This document shows, in pieces, positions 1 to 6,819 of a stretch of 9,504 nucleotides of DNA (positions are counted from its first letter, which is position 1; the number at the start of each line of letters is the position of its first letter). The DNA is from Cellvibrionales bacterium UBA5860 (GTDB taxonomy: Bacteria; Pseudomonadota; Gammaproteobacteria; Pseudomonadales; Porticoccaceae). The stretch is taken from assembly GCA_002431545.1 (NCBI GenBank), contig DJFY01000106.1:12121-21624 (forward strand), read 5' to 3'. Below the pieces are notes generated by a model that did no database searches, was not told the origin of the DNA, and worked only from the letters and a program-made list of their open reading frames with translations. The translations under genes and the position numbers were made by a program.

Positions 1-1391
1 AGCCGCTCACGGATACCAACGGGGGCGTAAATCCGCGTGGCAATCCGGTGACTTTCATTGATTTTGCGGTGCAGGGCCTCGCCCATGCCGTGCAGGCGCT
101 GCAGTTCGATCGGCGTTTTGTTTGAGCGGTTCATCTCTAGCAAAGTGGCGATGGTTACTGCGTTGTGCGTGGCAAACTGAGGCTGAAGCCGCGACTGGTT
201 TAGCAGAAAGTGCGCGCAGGCGAGATACGATAGGTCGGTATTGACCTTGCGGGTATAGACAGGGAAATCGCCCAAACCCAGCGTTTGTGCCCACTTGATC
301 TCGCTATCCCAGTAAGCGCCTTTAACGAGGCGAACACGCAGGACGCTATCCGCGCGCCGACATTGCTCTGCCAACCACGCGAGCACAGGATAGGCGCGCT
401 TTTGATAGGCCTGGACGGCTAGACCGAGTCCGCCCCAGTCGTGCAGGGATTTTTCCTCGAGCAATCGCTCAATCAGGTCGAGGCTCAGTTCGAGGCGGTC
501 GGTTTCCTCGGCGTCGATGCACACATCGATGCCGTTCTGCGCCGCCTGCAGGCACAATTCCAGCAGTTTCGGGTACAGCTCGTTTACCACTTGTTCGTGT
601 TTTTCCGGCCGGTAGAGAGGGTGCAGGGCCGATAGTTTCACCGACACCGCCGGCTGCGTGAGAGTGTCCGATCCGGCGGCCAGGCCACGAATAGCGCTTT
701 GGTATTGGACAAAGAATGCTTCTGCCTGGGCCTCGGTGCAGGCCGCTTCGCCGAGCATGTCAAAAGAGAAATGTTCGTAGGGCCGAGCTTGTCCGCGCGC
801 GCGCCTGACGGCTTCGTCGATATTCTCGGCAAAGACATACAATTCGCCAATGGCGGACATGGCAGCGCGCAAAGCCGTGCGCAATACTGGCGCTCCGAGG
901 CGGCCGAGCAAGTCTGAAATGTTACCGCGGGCCTCGGTTTGAGCCGTCATGCTCTTGCCCAAAGCCAGAGCCCAGGCTGCGGCGTTGATCAGGAACGGCT
1001 GGTTTTCGTCTAGATGACTACGCCAGTTGCCGGCACTGAGTTTGTCGGCAATCAGGCGGTCGGCAGTGTTGTTGTCGGGGACCCGCAGCAAAGACTCCGC
1101 CAGACACATCAGGGCGACGCCCTCCTCGTTGGAGAGATCGTAGTCCTGCAACAGCTGATTGAGGCGAGTCGTTTCAGCGTTATCCTGGCGAATCAGGGCA
1201 ATTAGTGTTTCGGCGTGGCGCGAAACCTGCTGCAGTGCGGACGGCTCGAGATGGGTCAGAGGTAAGAGCCTGTCGAGGGCCTGAGCCTCCTCGAGCTGGT
1301 GCCAGGCGCGTATCGCCTCTCGGTTCGAAGTTCCCGTTTTTCCGCCATCGGGTTTCGGTGGCGCGGAGTTTTTCTGATCCTGTACAACCAT
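1..1391 (-). CDS. putA: Bifunctional proline dehydrogenase / glutamate-semialdehyde dehydrogenase PutA, N-terminal part (runs off the left edge)
   Basis: PutA oxidises proline to glutamate in two steps, with an FAD proline dehydrogenase (PRODH) domain feeding the quinone pool and an NAD aldehyde dehydrogenase domain. The frame is open on the minus strand from the ATG at 1391 to base 1, giving 463 codons with no stop. Visible PRODH motifs are VSVKLSALHP (residues about 249-258), IDAEE (about 292-296), RLVKGAYWD (354-362), FATHNA, LHGMGE and YAPVG. Lys252, Asp293, Arg354 and Tyr360 keep a constant offset of 77 from E. coli PutA Lys329, Asp370, Arg431 and Tyr437. The substrate-binding Arg-Arg pair should lie about seven codons beyond the edge, and the whole aldehyde dehydrogenase domain is outside the window. 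The N-terminus is a short polar stretch and not a ribbon-helix-helix DNA-binding domain, so this PutA is probably not autoregulatory. A GGTGAT Shine-Dalgarno four bases upstream supports the ATG; a GTG at 1400 is an alternative. It is divergent from frmA. That the downstream half is bifunctional is inferred from the PutA-type N-terminus. Confidence 0.95.
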   Translation of the reverse strand, partial: MVVQDQKNSAPPKPDGGKTGTSNREAIRAWHQLEEAQALDRLLPLTHLEPSALQQVSRHAETLIALIRQDNAETTRLNQLLQDYDLSNEEGVALMCLAESLLRVPDNNTADRLIADKLSAGNWRSHLDENQPFLINAAAWALALGKSMTAQTEARGNISDLLGRLGAPVLRTALRAAMSAIGELYVFAENIDEAVRRARGQARPYEHFSFDMLGEAACTEAQAEAFFVQYQSAIRGLAAGSDTLTQPAVSVKLSALHPLYRPEKHEQVVNELYPKLLELCLQAAQNGIDVCIDAEETDRLELSLDLIERLLEEKSLHDWGGLGLAVQAYQKRAYPVLAWLAEQCRRADSVLRVRLVKGAYWDSEIKWAQTLGLGDFPVYTRKVNTDLSYLACAHFLLNQSRLQPQFATHNAVTIATLLEMNRSNKTPIELQRLHGMGEALHRKINESHRIATRIYAPVGIRER

Positions 1392-1395
1392 ACAT

Positions 1396-1401
1396 ATCAC
1401 C
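1396..1401 (-). promoter_or_regulatory. Ribosome binding site of putA (GGTGAT)
   Basis: GGTGAT on the minus strand ends four bases before the ATG at 1391. It matches the 3' half of the full anti-16S complement (AAGGAGGTGAT), for which a short spacer is correct, and so favours the ATG over the upstream GTG at 1400. Just upstream, 1405-1409 and 1414-1418 (CCGGC/GCCGG, loop GAAT) can form a small hairpin in the leader. Confidence 0.5.
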
Positions 1402-1420
1402 GGACCGGCGAATGCCGGGC

Positions 1421-1448
1421 TTGGCGAGAGCTTGCTTTAGAATATAAC
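1421..1448 (+). promoter_or_regulatory. Candidate sigma-70 promoter of frmA
   Basis: TTGGCG at 1421-1426 (4/6 to the -35 consensus) and TATAAC at 1443-1448 (5/6 to the -10 consensus) are 16 bases apart, about 60 bases before the frmA ATG. The AT-rich core 1438-1448 lies midway between putA and frmA and may also serve putA: the minus strand has TATATT at 1441-1446, and a TTGACT at 1468-1473 lies 21 bases away, which is too long a spacer for a confident call. Inferred by eye. Confidence 0.4.
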
Positions 1449-1511
1449 CATCAGTAGTGTCGATGCCAGTCAATTAAAGGCCCGCTCAACTCTTAAGACA
1501 GAGGATTTACC

Positions 1512-2621
1512 ATGAAGACGCGCGCAGCAATTGCCCTTCAAGCGGGCAAACCACTTGAGATTCACGAAGTCGATCTGGCGGGACCGAAAACCGGTGAGGT
1601 GCTGGTGGAGATCAAGGCCACCGGCGTTTGCCATACCGACGCATTTACCCTGTCGGGTGACGACCCAGAGGGCGCGTTTCCGGCAATCCTCGGCCACGAA
1701 GGCGCGGGTGTCGTGCGTGAAGTCGGCGCCGGTGTATCGTCGGTTTCAGTGGGCGATCATGTGATACCGCTCTATACACCCGAGTGTAGAGCTTGCGAGT
1801 TTTGTCTGCATCCCAAGACAAACCTGTGCCAGGCGATACGTGCGACGCAGGGTCAGGGTGTCATGCCCGATGGCTCCAGCCGTTTTTCCCTCGGCGGGGA
1901 TCCCATTTTGCACTACATGGGGTGTTCGACATTTTCCAACTTTACCGTGTTGCCGGAGATTGCTGTTGCCAAAGTGAGAAGCGATGCCCCGTTTGACAAG
2001 ATCTGTTACATCGGCTGTGGCGTCACAACTGGTGTTGGTGCCGTGGTCTATCGCGCGCAGGTGCGCCCTGGTTCGCGGGTGGTCGTCTTCGGTTTGGGTG
2101 GTATTGGCCTGAATGTTATTCAGGGCGCCCGCATGGTGGGCGCGCGGCAGATTGTCGGGGTGGATATCAATAGCGATAAAAAGCCACTGGCTGAAAAGTT
2201 TGGCATGACAGACTTTATCAATCCGGCTGAGACAGAAGATGTGGTTGAAGCCATTCTCGACTTGACCGGCGGTGGTGCCGACTACAGTTTTGAATGTATT
2301 GGCAATGTCGAAGTCATGCGTCAGGCGCTGGAATGTTGTCACAAAGGCTGGGGCGAGTCCTATATCATCGGCGTTGCCGGCGCCGGGCAGGAGATCGCCA
2401 CGCGACCTTTTCAATTGGTTACCGGACGCTCCTGGCACGGGGTGGCTTTTGGTGGCGCCCGCGGTCGCAGCGATGTCCCCACCATCGTCGACTGGTACAT
2501 GGAGGGCAAAATCAATATCGATGATCTCATCACCCACACCATGCCGCTCGACGAAATCAATACGGCCTTCGACCTGATGCACTCCGGGAAGAGTATCAGA
2601 TCGGTCGTGGTTTACGACTGA
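1512..2621 (+). CDS. frmA: S-(hydroxymethyl)glutathione dehydrogenase / class III alcohol dehydrogenase
   Basis: This cytoplasmic zinc enzyme oxidises S-(hydroxymethyl)glutathione, formed spontaneously from formaldehyde and glutathione, to S-formylglutathione using NAD; the family can also reduce S-nitrosoglutathione. The 369 residues are the full family length. Catalytic zinc ligands are Cys40 (GVCHTD), His62 with Glu63 (GHEGAG) and Cys169 (IGCGVTTG). The structural zinc site is Cys92, Cys95, Cys98 and Cys106. The NAD-binding Rossmann motif is GLGGIG at 195-200, with acidic Asp218 (GVDIN) at the end of the second strand explaining NAD preference. GAGG at 1501-1504 lies seven bases before the ATG and supports this start. 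No frmR regulator or S-formylglutathione hydrolase (frmB) is next to it; the next gene is convergent and only ten bases away, so frmA is probably monocistronic and the hydrolase is elsewhere. Symbol adhC is also used. All key residues are intact. Confidence 0.97.
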   Translation: MKTRAAIALQAGKPLEIHEVDLAGPKTGEVLVEIKATGVCHTDAFTLSGDDPEGAFPAILGHEGAGVVREVGAGVSSVSVGDHVIPLYTPECRACEFCLHPKTNLCQAIRATQGQGVMPDGSSRFSLGGDPILHYMGCSTFSNFTVLPEIAVAKVRSDAPFDKICYIGCGVTTGVGAVVYRAQVRPGSRVVVFGLGGIGLNVIQGARMVGARQIVGVDINSDKKPLAEKFGMTDFINPAETEDVVEAILDLTGGGADYSFECIGNVEVMRQALECCHKGWGESYIIGVAGAGQEIATRPFQLVTGRSWHGVAFGGARGRSDVPTIVDWYMEGKINIDDLITHTMPLDEINTAFDLMHSGKSIRSVVVYD

Positions 2622-2631
2622 GCAAGAGGGG

Positions 2632-3138
2632 TCAGCCTTCCTGCGGCTCCATGAGCATGATGGGGATATGCCGCTCGCCGGCGCGGATTTTGTAGTGGGG
2701 AAAACCCAGGTAGGTCGCCAGCGCATAACGCCAGATGCGCTCGTATTCCTCGCCTTCGATCTCGCGCGCTCGATAAGTGCGTGTCGCGCCGTCCAGAGTG
2801 CACGAGGCTTCGGGGTTTGCTTTCAGGTTGTGGTACCAGGCTGGATTGTGAGCCTGGCCAAAATTAGAAGCGATCAGCGCCAGCGTGCCAGGTTGCTGCT
2901 GGTCAAAGATGCACAGCAGGGGGATGGTCCGGGGTAAGCCGGTTTTGGCACCTTTGGTGGTCAACACCACAACGGGCAGACCGGTCAATACGCCGGCCAT
3001 TGTGGTGCGCCCACCCGACCATTTGAACACCAGACGGTCGAGATGGTGCTGGAAACGCGCGAGAAACCAGGCGCCGGGCTTGCTTGAGGCGATTTTTTGC
3101 ATGCCCCGCTGTAGTCGCGATATCTTTGGCGTATCCAT
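2632..3138 (-). CDS. Deazaflavin-dependent nitroreductase-like protein (DDN/PF04075 type)
   Basis: A 168-residue protein resembling the small split-barrel family known from mycobacterial Ddn, whose members bind the deazaflavin F420 and reduce nitro compounds or quinones. Family signatures seen are LTTKGAKTGLPRTIPL (residues 59-74) and ASNFGQAHNPAWYHNL (90-105) followed by KANP (106-109). The N-terminal 50 residues are basic and amphipathic, with no clear transmembrane segment or signal peptide. The ATG at 3138 is preceded by a weak GTAAGG about 11 bases upstream; the family-like core starts well inside, so the start is uncertain by a few codons. It is convergent with frmA (ten-base gap) and divergent from srkA. 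F420 is not generally made by gammaproteobacteria, so the cofactor here is unknown: it may bind another flavin or haem, or function differently. Family membership is recognised; activity is inference. Confidence 0.8.
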   Translation of the reverse strand: MDTPKISRLQRGMQKIASSKPGAWFLARFQHHLDRLVFKWSGGRTTMAGVLTGLPVVVLTTKGAKTGLPRTIPLLCIFDQQQPGTLALIASNFGQAHNPAWYHNLKANPEASCTLDGATRTYRAREIEGEEYERIWRYALATYLGFPHYKIRAGERHIPIMLMEPQEG

Positions 3139-3286
3139 CGTGTTGCTTGCCTTACCTTTCTTTTCTGTGGTTCTGCGGCCGATTTTTTGTTCATTGTACT
3201 GTATGCCCGGACCGCTCTTATACTGGCGCAGATATTCGACAATATGATCGCCGCAGGTGCCTTAGCCTGTGTCGCTGGAACCTGCA

Positions 3287-4270
3287 ATGCACAAAGTACA
3301 TCCCTTTGACACACTGACGCCGGATTTTCTGATCGCGGCGATAGAAAGCACCGGTGCGGTTTGCGATGGCCGCATGTTTCCGCTTAACAGCTATGAAAAC
3401 AGGGTTTACCAGATCGGTATCGAGGCAGGTGAACCCATCATAGCCAAATTCTACCGGCCGAATCGCTGGAGCGAGGATCAAATTCGCGAGGAGCACGAAT
3501 TTTGTTTCGAACTCGTCGAGGCCGAACTGCCGGTTATAGCGCCCTGGAAAAATACGGTTAACGAGAGCCTGTTTTGCTACGGCGATTTCCGCTTTGCTTT
3601 GTTTCCGCGCCGCGGTGGTCACGCGCCGGAACTGGAAAGTCTCGATAACCTGTTTGCCATTGGCAGGTTGATGGGGCGTATGCACCTGGTTGGCGCCAGC
3701 AAGTCTTTTCGCGCCAGGCCGGTGCTCGATGTTCAGTCCTATGGTCGGGAAAGTGTCGAAACCCTGCTCGAAGGTTTTATCCCAGATTCGTTGCGTGAAG
3801 CCTATGAATCATTGGCCAACGATTTACTCAAGGCGATTGATGAAGTTTTTGCTGCCCAGGCCGACACGCCGCTGTTGAGAATCCACGGCGACTGTCACGC
3901 CGGTAACATGCTGTGGCGGGATGACACCATGCATTTTGTCGATTTCGACGATGCGCGCACGGGGCCTGCAGTGCAGGACCTGTGGATGCTGTTGTCAGGC
4001 GATGCGCGGGAACAGAGCGCGCAATTGTCGGAAATTGTTTCGGGCTACGAGGAGTTCTTTGAATTTCTGCCACGGCAACTGGCGCTGGTGGAGAGCCTGC
4101 GCACGCTTCGTATCATGCATTACGTGGCCTGGATCGCGCGGCGCTGGCAGGACCCGGCATTTCCCAGGGCTTTTCCCTGGTTTAACACCGAGCGCTTCTG
4201 GGGAGAACATATCCTTACTTTACGTGAACAATTGGCAGCGCTGGCCGAGCCACCGCTGCGCCTGCAGTAA
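3287..4270 (+). CDS. srkA: Stress response kinase A (SrkA/YihE)
   Basis: SrkA is a cytoplasmic Ser/Thr protein kinase of the aminoglycoside-phosphotransferase (APH/ChoK) fold; in E. coli it protects stressed cells, including by opposing MazF-mediated death. From the ATG at 3287 the protein has 327 residues, matching the E. coli length and N-terminal alignment. Landmarks are PLNSYENRVYQ (about 32-42), the ATP-site lysine in AKFYRP (Lys54), the catalytic loop HGDCHAGN with Asp202 and Asn207, and the metal-binding VDFDDAR with Asp219. GPAVQDLWMLLSGD and the C-terminal WIARRWQDPAFP segment also follow E. coli closely. A GTG at 3269, six codons upstream and in frame, is an alternative start with CAGGTG before it; I prefer the ATG, which has GGA eight bases upstream. 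In E. coli srkA precedes dsbA; here the next gene is a convergent ferredoxin, so that linkage is lost. Confidence 0.95.
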   Translation: MHKVHPFDTLTPDFLIAAIESTGAVCDGRMFPLNSYENRVYQIGIEAGEPIIAKFYRPNRWSEDQIREEHEFCFELVEAELPVIAPWKNTVNESLFCYGDFRFALFPRRGGHAPELESLDNLFAIGRLMGRMHLVGASKSFRARPVLDVQSYGRESVETLLEGFIPDSLREAYESLANDLLKAIDEVFAAQADTPLLRIHGDCHAGNMLWRDDTMHFVDFDDARTGPAVQDLWMLLSGDAREQSAQLSEIVSGYEEFFEFLPRQLALVESLRTLRIMHYVAWIARRWQDPAFPRAFPWFNTERFWGEHILTLREQLAALAEPPLRLQ

Positions 4271-4321
4271 TTCGTTTGCACTCCCGCACGCCGATACCGG
4301 CGGTGTTGCCGGCGCCGGGTG

Positions 4322-4636
4322 CTATTCCATCGGCGTCAGCCTGACGACAAGCCCGTCGAGATCATCGGAAACTTTGATCTGGCAGCACAGGCGCGAGGTT
4401 TCGGTCAGGTCGTGTGCGGTATCGAGCAGATCCTCTTCATCCTCGCTCAGTTCGCCGGTTTTTTCGAACCAGTCTTCTTCGACAATCACGTGACAAGTGG
4501 CGCACGCCAACGCACCTCCACAGGCTGCCAGCATCGGCAGATCCAGTTCCTTGGCGACTTCCATCACGGAGTTACCGGCTTTGGCATCGGTTTCGACGCG
4601 CTCGCCGTCAACAGTAATAAATGTAATTCGCGGCAT
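4322..4636 (-). CDS. Adrenodoxin/putidaredoxin-type [2Fe-2S] ferredoxin
   Basis: A 104-residue soluble one-electron carrier. The cluster ligands are Cys39, Cys45 and Cys48 (CGGALACATC, the C-x5-C-x2-C pattern) and Cys85 in SRLCCQI; Cys84 is an extra free cysteine, as in putidaredoxin. The acidic helix 62-78 (ELSEDEEDLLDTAHDL) is the usual docking surface for reductase and client in this family. The start is well supported by AAGGAG at 4643-4648, six bases before the ATG. The gene lies 47 bases downstream of a ferredoxin-NADP reductase-like gene on the same strand, so the pair probably forms an NADPH-to-ferredoxin electron chain. No isc genes (iscS, iscU, hscA) are nearby, so it need not be the Isc ferredoxin Fdx. 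No P450, Rieske oxygenase or other client is in the window. It is convergent with srkA, 51 bases away. Confidence 0.93.
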   Translation of the reverse strand: MPRITFITVDGERVETDAKAGNSVMEVAKELDLPMLAACGGALACATCHVIVEEDWFEKTGELSEDEEDLLDTAHDLTETSRLCCQIKVSDDLDGLVVRLTPME

Positions 4637-4642
4637 TTATGT

Positions 4643-4648
4643 CTCCTT
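4643..4648 (-). promoter_or_regulatory. Strong ribosome binding site of the ferredoxin gene (AAGGAG)
   Basis: Perfect AAGGAG on the minus strand, six bases before the ATG at 4636, within the 47-base gap after the reductase gene. It suggests the ferredoxin is translated independently and more strongly than the TTG-started reductase upstream. Confidence 0.6.
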
Positions 4649-4683
4649 GTGGTTGGTTGTATCAAGTTTGAGTTGCAGGAAAA

Positions 4684-5712
4684 CTATTGCGCCTGAGGTG
4701 CGGGTACCCCGGTGCTGGTGGAGTGCTCGAAATGTAGCGCCTCATTGGGGTAGACATAGGCGAAAGCGGCGTGAGCGGCCTGGGCCACTTCGGCAAAGCC
4801 CGAAAGGATCAGTTTGAGCTTGTGGGGATAGCCGGCGATATCGCCAACTGCAAAAACCCCCGGCAGGTTGGTGGCGCAGGTGGTGGGTTCAACTTGAATA
4901 AGGCCATTATGGATATTCAGGCCCCAGTCGTTGATCGGCCCCAGTTTGTTGACGAGGCCAAAAAATGACAGCAGATGGTCCGCTTCCAGCCTGCGTTCCT
5001 CACCTTTGAGTGTTTTGACATGCACGGCTGTCAGCTGGTCGTCCTGCCCCTCCAGGTTGGCCAATTGGTAGGGAATGACCAATTCGAGTTTTCCCTGTTC
5101 GGCGAGGGCGCGCATCTGATCGACATTTTCGGGTAGGGCGCGAAACTTATCGCGGCGGTGCACGACGTAAATGTGTGCCGCGATGTCCGCCAGCGACAGG
5201 GCCCAGTCTACTGCCGAATCTCCTCCACCGGCGATAACGAGTCGCTGGTCGCGAAAAAGCTCCCGATTTTGTACCAGGTAGTGCACGGTTTTGCCCTCGT
5301 ACTGGCCGATGTTGGCCAAAGGGGGTTTGTTGGGGCCGAAAGCGCCAGCGCCGGCGGCGATAATGACCGCTTTGGCGGTAATAGACATACCCGATGCCGT
5401 AGTCAGTTGCCATTGCTGCCCTTGTCTTTCCAGTGCGACAACCTGTTGATCGAGATGAACTTCGGGCTTGAAGGGTTTGATTTGCGCCTCGAGTTTCCGA
5501 ATCAGATCCTGGGCGTTAATGGCGGGTGCTGCCGGAATATCGTAGATCGGTTTTTCCGGGTATAGCGCTGTGCATTGGCCTCCCGTGGCTGGCAGGGCGT
5601 CGATCACGTGGGTCGACATTTTCAACATGCCACACTGAAAGACGCAAAACAGACCGACGGGACCAGCTCCGATCACGGCAACGTCAGTGTTGAAGGACGC
5701 TTGGTTGTTCAA
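4684..5712 (-). CDS. Thioredoxin reductase-like ferredoxin/flavodoxin-NADP reductase
   Basis: A 342-residue flavoprotein of the YumC-type ferredoxin-NADP reductase family, which moves electrons between NADPH and a small iron-sulfur or flavin carrier. The FAD Rossmann motif GAGPVG is at 15-20, GGQCTALYPEKPIYDIP at 44-60 is the family signature, the NADP domain has AGGGDSAVDWA (161-171) and VVHRRDKFRA (183-192, the arginines reading the 2'-phosphate), and the second FAD contact is FAVGDIAGYPHKLKLILSGF (287-306). The C-terminal FEHSTSTG (328-335) is the stacking tail of this family. The CxxC redox pair of true thioredoxin reductase is absent. The start is TTG at 5712, set by AAGGAG five bases upstream; the first internal Met is residue 29, past the FAD motif. 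It follows purU by 56 bases and precedes the [2Fe-2S] ferredoxin, its likely partner. Direction of electron flow in the cell is inference. Confidence 0.93.
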   Translation of the reverse strand: MNNQASFNTDVAVIGAGPVGLFCVFQCGMLKMSTHVIDALPATGGQCTALYPEKPIYDIPAAPAINAQDLIRKLEAQIKPFKPEVHLDQQVVALERQGQQWQLTTASGMSITAKAVIIAAGAGAFGPNKPPLANIGQYEGKTVHYLVQNRELFRDQRLVIAGGGDSAVDWALSLADIAAHIYVVHRRDKFRALPENVDQMRALAEQGKLELVIPYQLANLEGQDDQLTAVHVKTLKGEERRLEADHLLSFFGLVNKLGPINDWGLNIHNGLIQVEPTTCATNLPGVFAVGDIAGYPHKLKLILSGFAEVAQAAHAAFAYVYPNEALHFEHSTSTGVPAPQAQ

Positions 5713-5717
5713 AGTGA

Positions 5718-5723
5718 CTCCTT
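5718..5723 (-). promoter_or_regulatory. Ribosome binding site fixing the TTG start of the reductase (AAGGAG)
   Basis: Perfect AAGGAG on the minus strand, five bases before the TTG at 5712. No in-frame ATG exists until after the FAD-binding glycines, so this site decides the start. Confidence 0.6.
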
Positions 5724-5768
5724 AGCCACCTTTATAGTCGTTAACGGGACTACTTTAATGGTGTGGAA

Positions 5769-6620
5769 TTATTCAAAAACGATGGTTTTATTGCCGTGTA
5801 TTAACACTCGATCCTCGAGGTGATAGCGCAGGCCGCGGGCCAGGACAATCTTCTCGATATCTTTACCGATGCGAACCATGTCGTCGATGCTGTCGTGGTG
5901 GCTGATGCGCGCGACATCCTGATCGATGATTGGCCCTGCATCGAGCTCGTCAGTGACATAGTGGCAGGTAGCGCCGATAAGCTTGACCCCGCGTTCTGCC
6001 GCCTGATGGTAGGGTCTGGCGCCGGCAAACGCCGGCAAAAAGCTATGGTGGATATTAATAATCTGGCCCGCGTATTGGGCGCAGATCTTGGGCGGTAAGA
6101 TCTGCATATACCGCGCGAGCACGATGACATCCGGGGAGATTTCCTCAAATAGCTTGCCGACGGCCCGAAAGTGGTCTTTTTTGTCGCCCGAGGGGATGTG
6201 ATGAAAAGGCAGGCCGTGCCATTCGACGTAGCCGCGTAATTCATCGTGGTTGCAAATAACTGCCGGTATCTCAAACGTCATCTCTTTACTGCGCCAGCGA
6301 TAAAGGATGTCTGACAGGCAGTGTGCCTGTTTGCTGGCCATCAGCAGCACGCGATATGGGATGTCGGTATCGCGCACGCGCCACTCCATGGAAAAATCAG
6401 CTGCGATGGCTGAAAAGCGCCGGCGAAACTCGTCGATATCGTAAGGCAGGGTAGAAGCATCGATGACCTGGCGGGTGAAAAACCAGCTCGTGTCCGGATC
6501 CAGGTAGTGATTGGCTTCGCTGATCAGGCCGCCTTCGCCGGCAATAAAATTACTTACAGCAGCGACGATACCGACTTTGTCCGGACAACTGATAATAAGG
6601 CGATAACTGCGGGTGGCCAT
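5769..6620 (-). CDS. purU: Formyltetrahydrofolate deformylase
   Basis: PurU hydrolyses 10-formyl-THF to THF and formate, balancing the one-carbon pool; in E. coli glycine and methionine modulate it. The 283 residues are full family length. An ACT-like regulatory domain fills roughly residues 5-85 (SCPDKVGIVAAVSNFIAGEGG at 11-31). The formyltransferase-type catalytic domain follows, with its triad Asn189 and His191 (INIHHSFLPAF) and Asp227 (ELDAGPII); the PSGDKKD loop (143-149) and DVIVLARYMQILP (164-176) are also typical. The ATG at 6620 is the natural start, just ahead of the first ACT strand, though its Shine-Dalgarno (AGGG, about nine bases upstream) is weak. It is the first gene of a possible purU-reductase-ferredoxin operon with gaps of 56 and 47 bases, and is divergent from the macro-domain gene. 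A link to the FrmA formaldehyde route through formate is inferred. Confidence 0.96.
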   Translation of the reverse strand: MATRSYRLIISCPDKVGIVAAVSNFIAGEGGLISEANHYLDPDTSWFFTRQVIDASTLPYDIDEFRRRFSAIAADFSMEWRVRDTDIPYRVLLMASKQAHCLSDILYRWRSKEMTFEIPAVICNHDELRGYVEWHGLPFHHIPSGDKKDHFRAVGKLFEEISPDVIVLARYMQILPPKICAQYAGQIINIHHSFLPAFAGARPYHQAAERGVKLIGATCHYVTDELDAGPIIDQDVARISHHDSIDDMVRIGKDIEKIVLARGLRYHLEDRVLIHGNKTIVFE

Positions 6621-6700
6621 GGATAAAACCCTAAAAAACTCGTGGCTATTTTAACCGTGAATGCCTTCAGGAATACAGATGCCTTTCGCAGTTTGTCGTA

Positions 6701-6726
6701 TTGGCCCATCGCAAAGATGGTGCCAA
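6701..6726 (-). other. Bulged hairpin in the purU leader
   Basis: Inverted repeat TTGGCCCATC (6701-6710) with GATGG (6716-6720) and GCCAA (6722-6726): ten base pairs with one bulged base at 6721 and a five-base GCAAA loop. It lies about 80 bases upstream of the purU ATG, inside the leader expected from the candidate promoter at 6792-6819. No T-run follows on either strand, so it is not an obvious terminator. It could be a leader control element; function unknown. Confidence 0.35.
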
Positions 6727-6791
6727 GTCGGAGTAAATCCCGCTCGTGCCTGACTGTTCTTTCCGATCGGGCCGGGATGCTCTCGAAATTG

Positions 6792-6819
6792 CAAATAAAT
6801 CTTTAGTGATTTGTGTCAA
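6792..6819 (-). promoter_or_regulatory. Candidate sigma-70 promoter of purU
   Basis: On the minus strand TTGACA at 6814-6819 is a perfect -35 hexamer. TATTTG at 6792-6797 (3/6 to -10) follows with a 16-base spacer in an AT-rich stretch. Transcription would start near 6785, giving a leader of about 165 bases before the purU ATG at 6620. The poor -10 keeps confidence low. Confidence 0.35.

Noticed and set aside
1746..2726. 326-codon open frame on the minus strand opposite frmA
   Set aside because: It is antisense to a full-length, motif-complete FrmA and extends into the neighbouring gene; its translation shows no family features. It is an artefact of GC-rich codon use.
3183..3188. Run of six T in the DDN-like/srkA intergenic region as a terminator
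   Set aside because: No stable stem precedes it on the plus strand, and both flanking genes point away from it, so no transcript needs to end there.
3194..3224. Promoter for srkA (TTGTAC, 19 bases, TATACT) and a reverse-strand TACAAT for the DDN-like gene
   Set aside because: The -10 boxes are good (5/6), but the -35 boxes match only 3/6 and the srkA spacer is long. A promoter must exist in this divergent gap, but I cannot fix its position.
3218..3685. 155-codon open frame on the minus strand across the srkA start
   Set aside because: It overlaps the conserved N-lobe of SrkA and shows no recognisable domain.
4297..4318. CCGGCG/CGCCGG hairpin between srkA and the ferredoxin gene as a bidirectional terminator
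   Set aside because: The six-pair stem is real, but neither strand has a T-run after it, and similar GC-rich palindromes occur by chance in this sequence.
6014..6039. Repeated GCCGGCAAA-type units
   Set aside because: They lie within the conserved purU catalytic domain (PAFAGARPY region) and are explained by coding.
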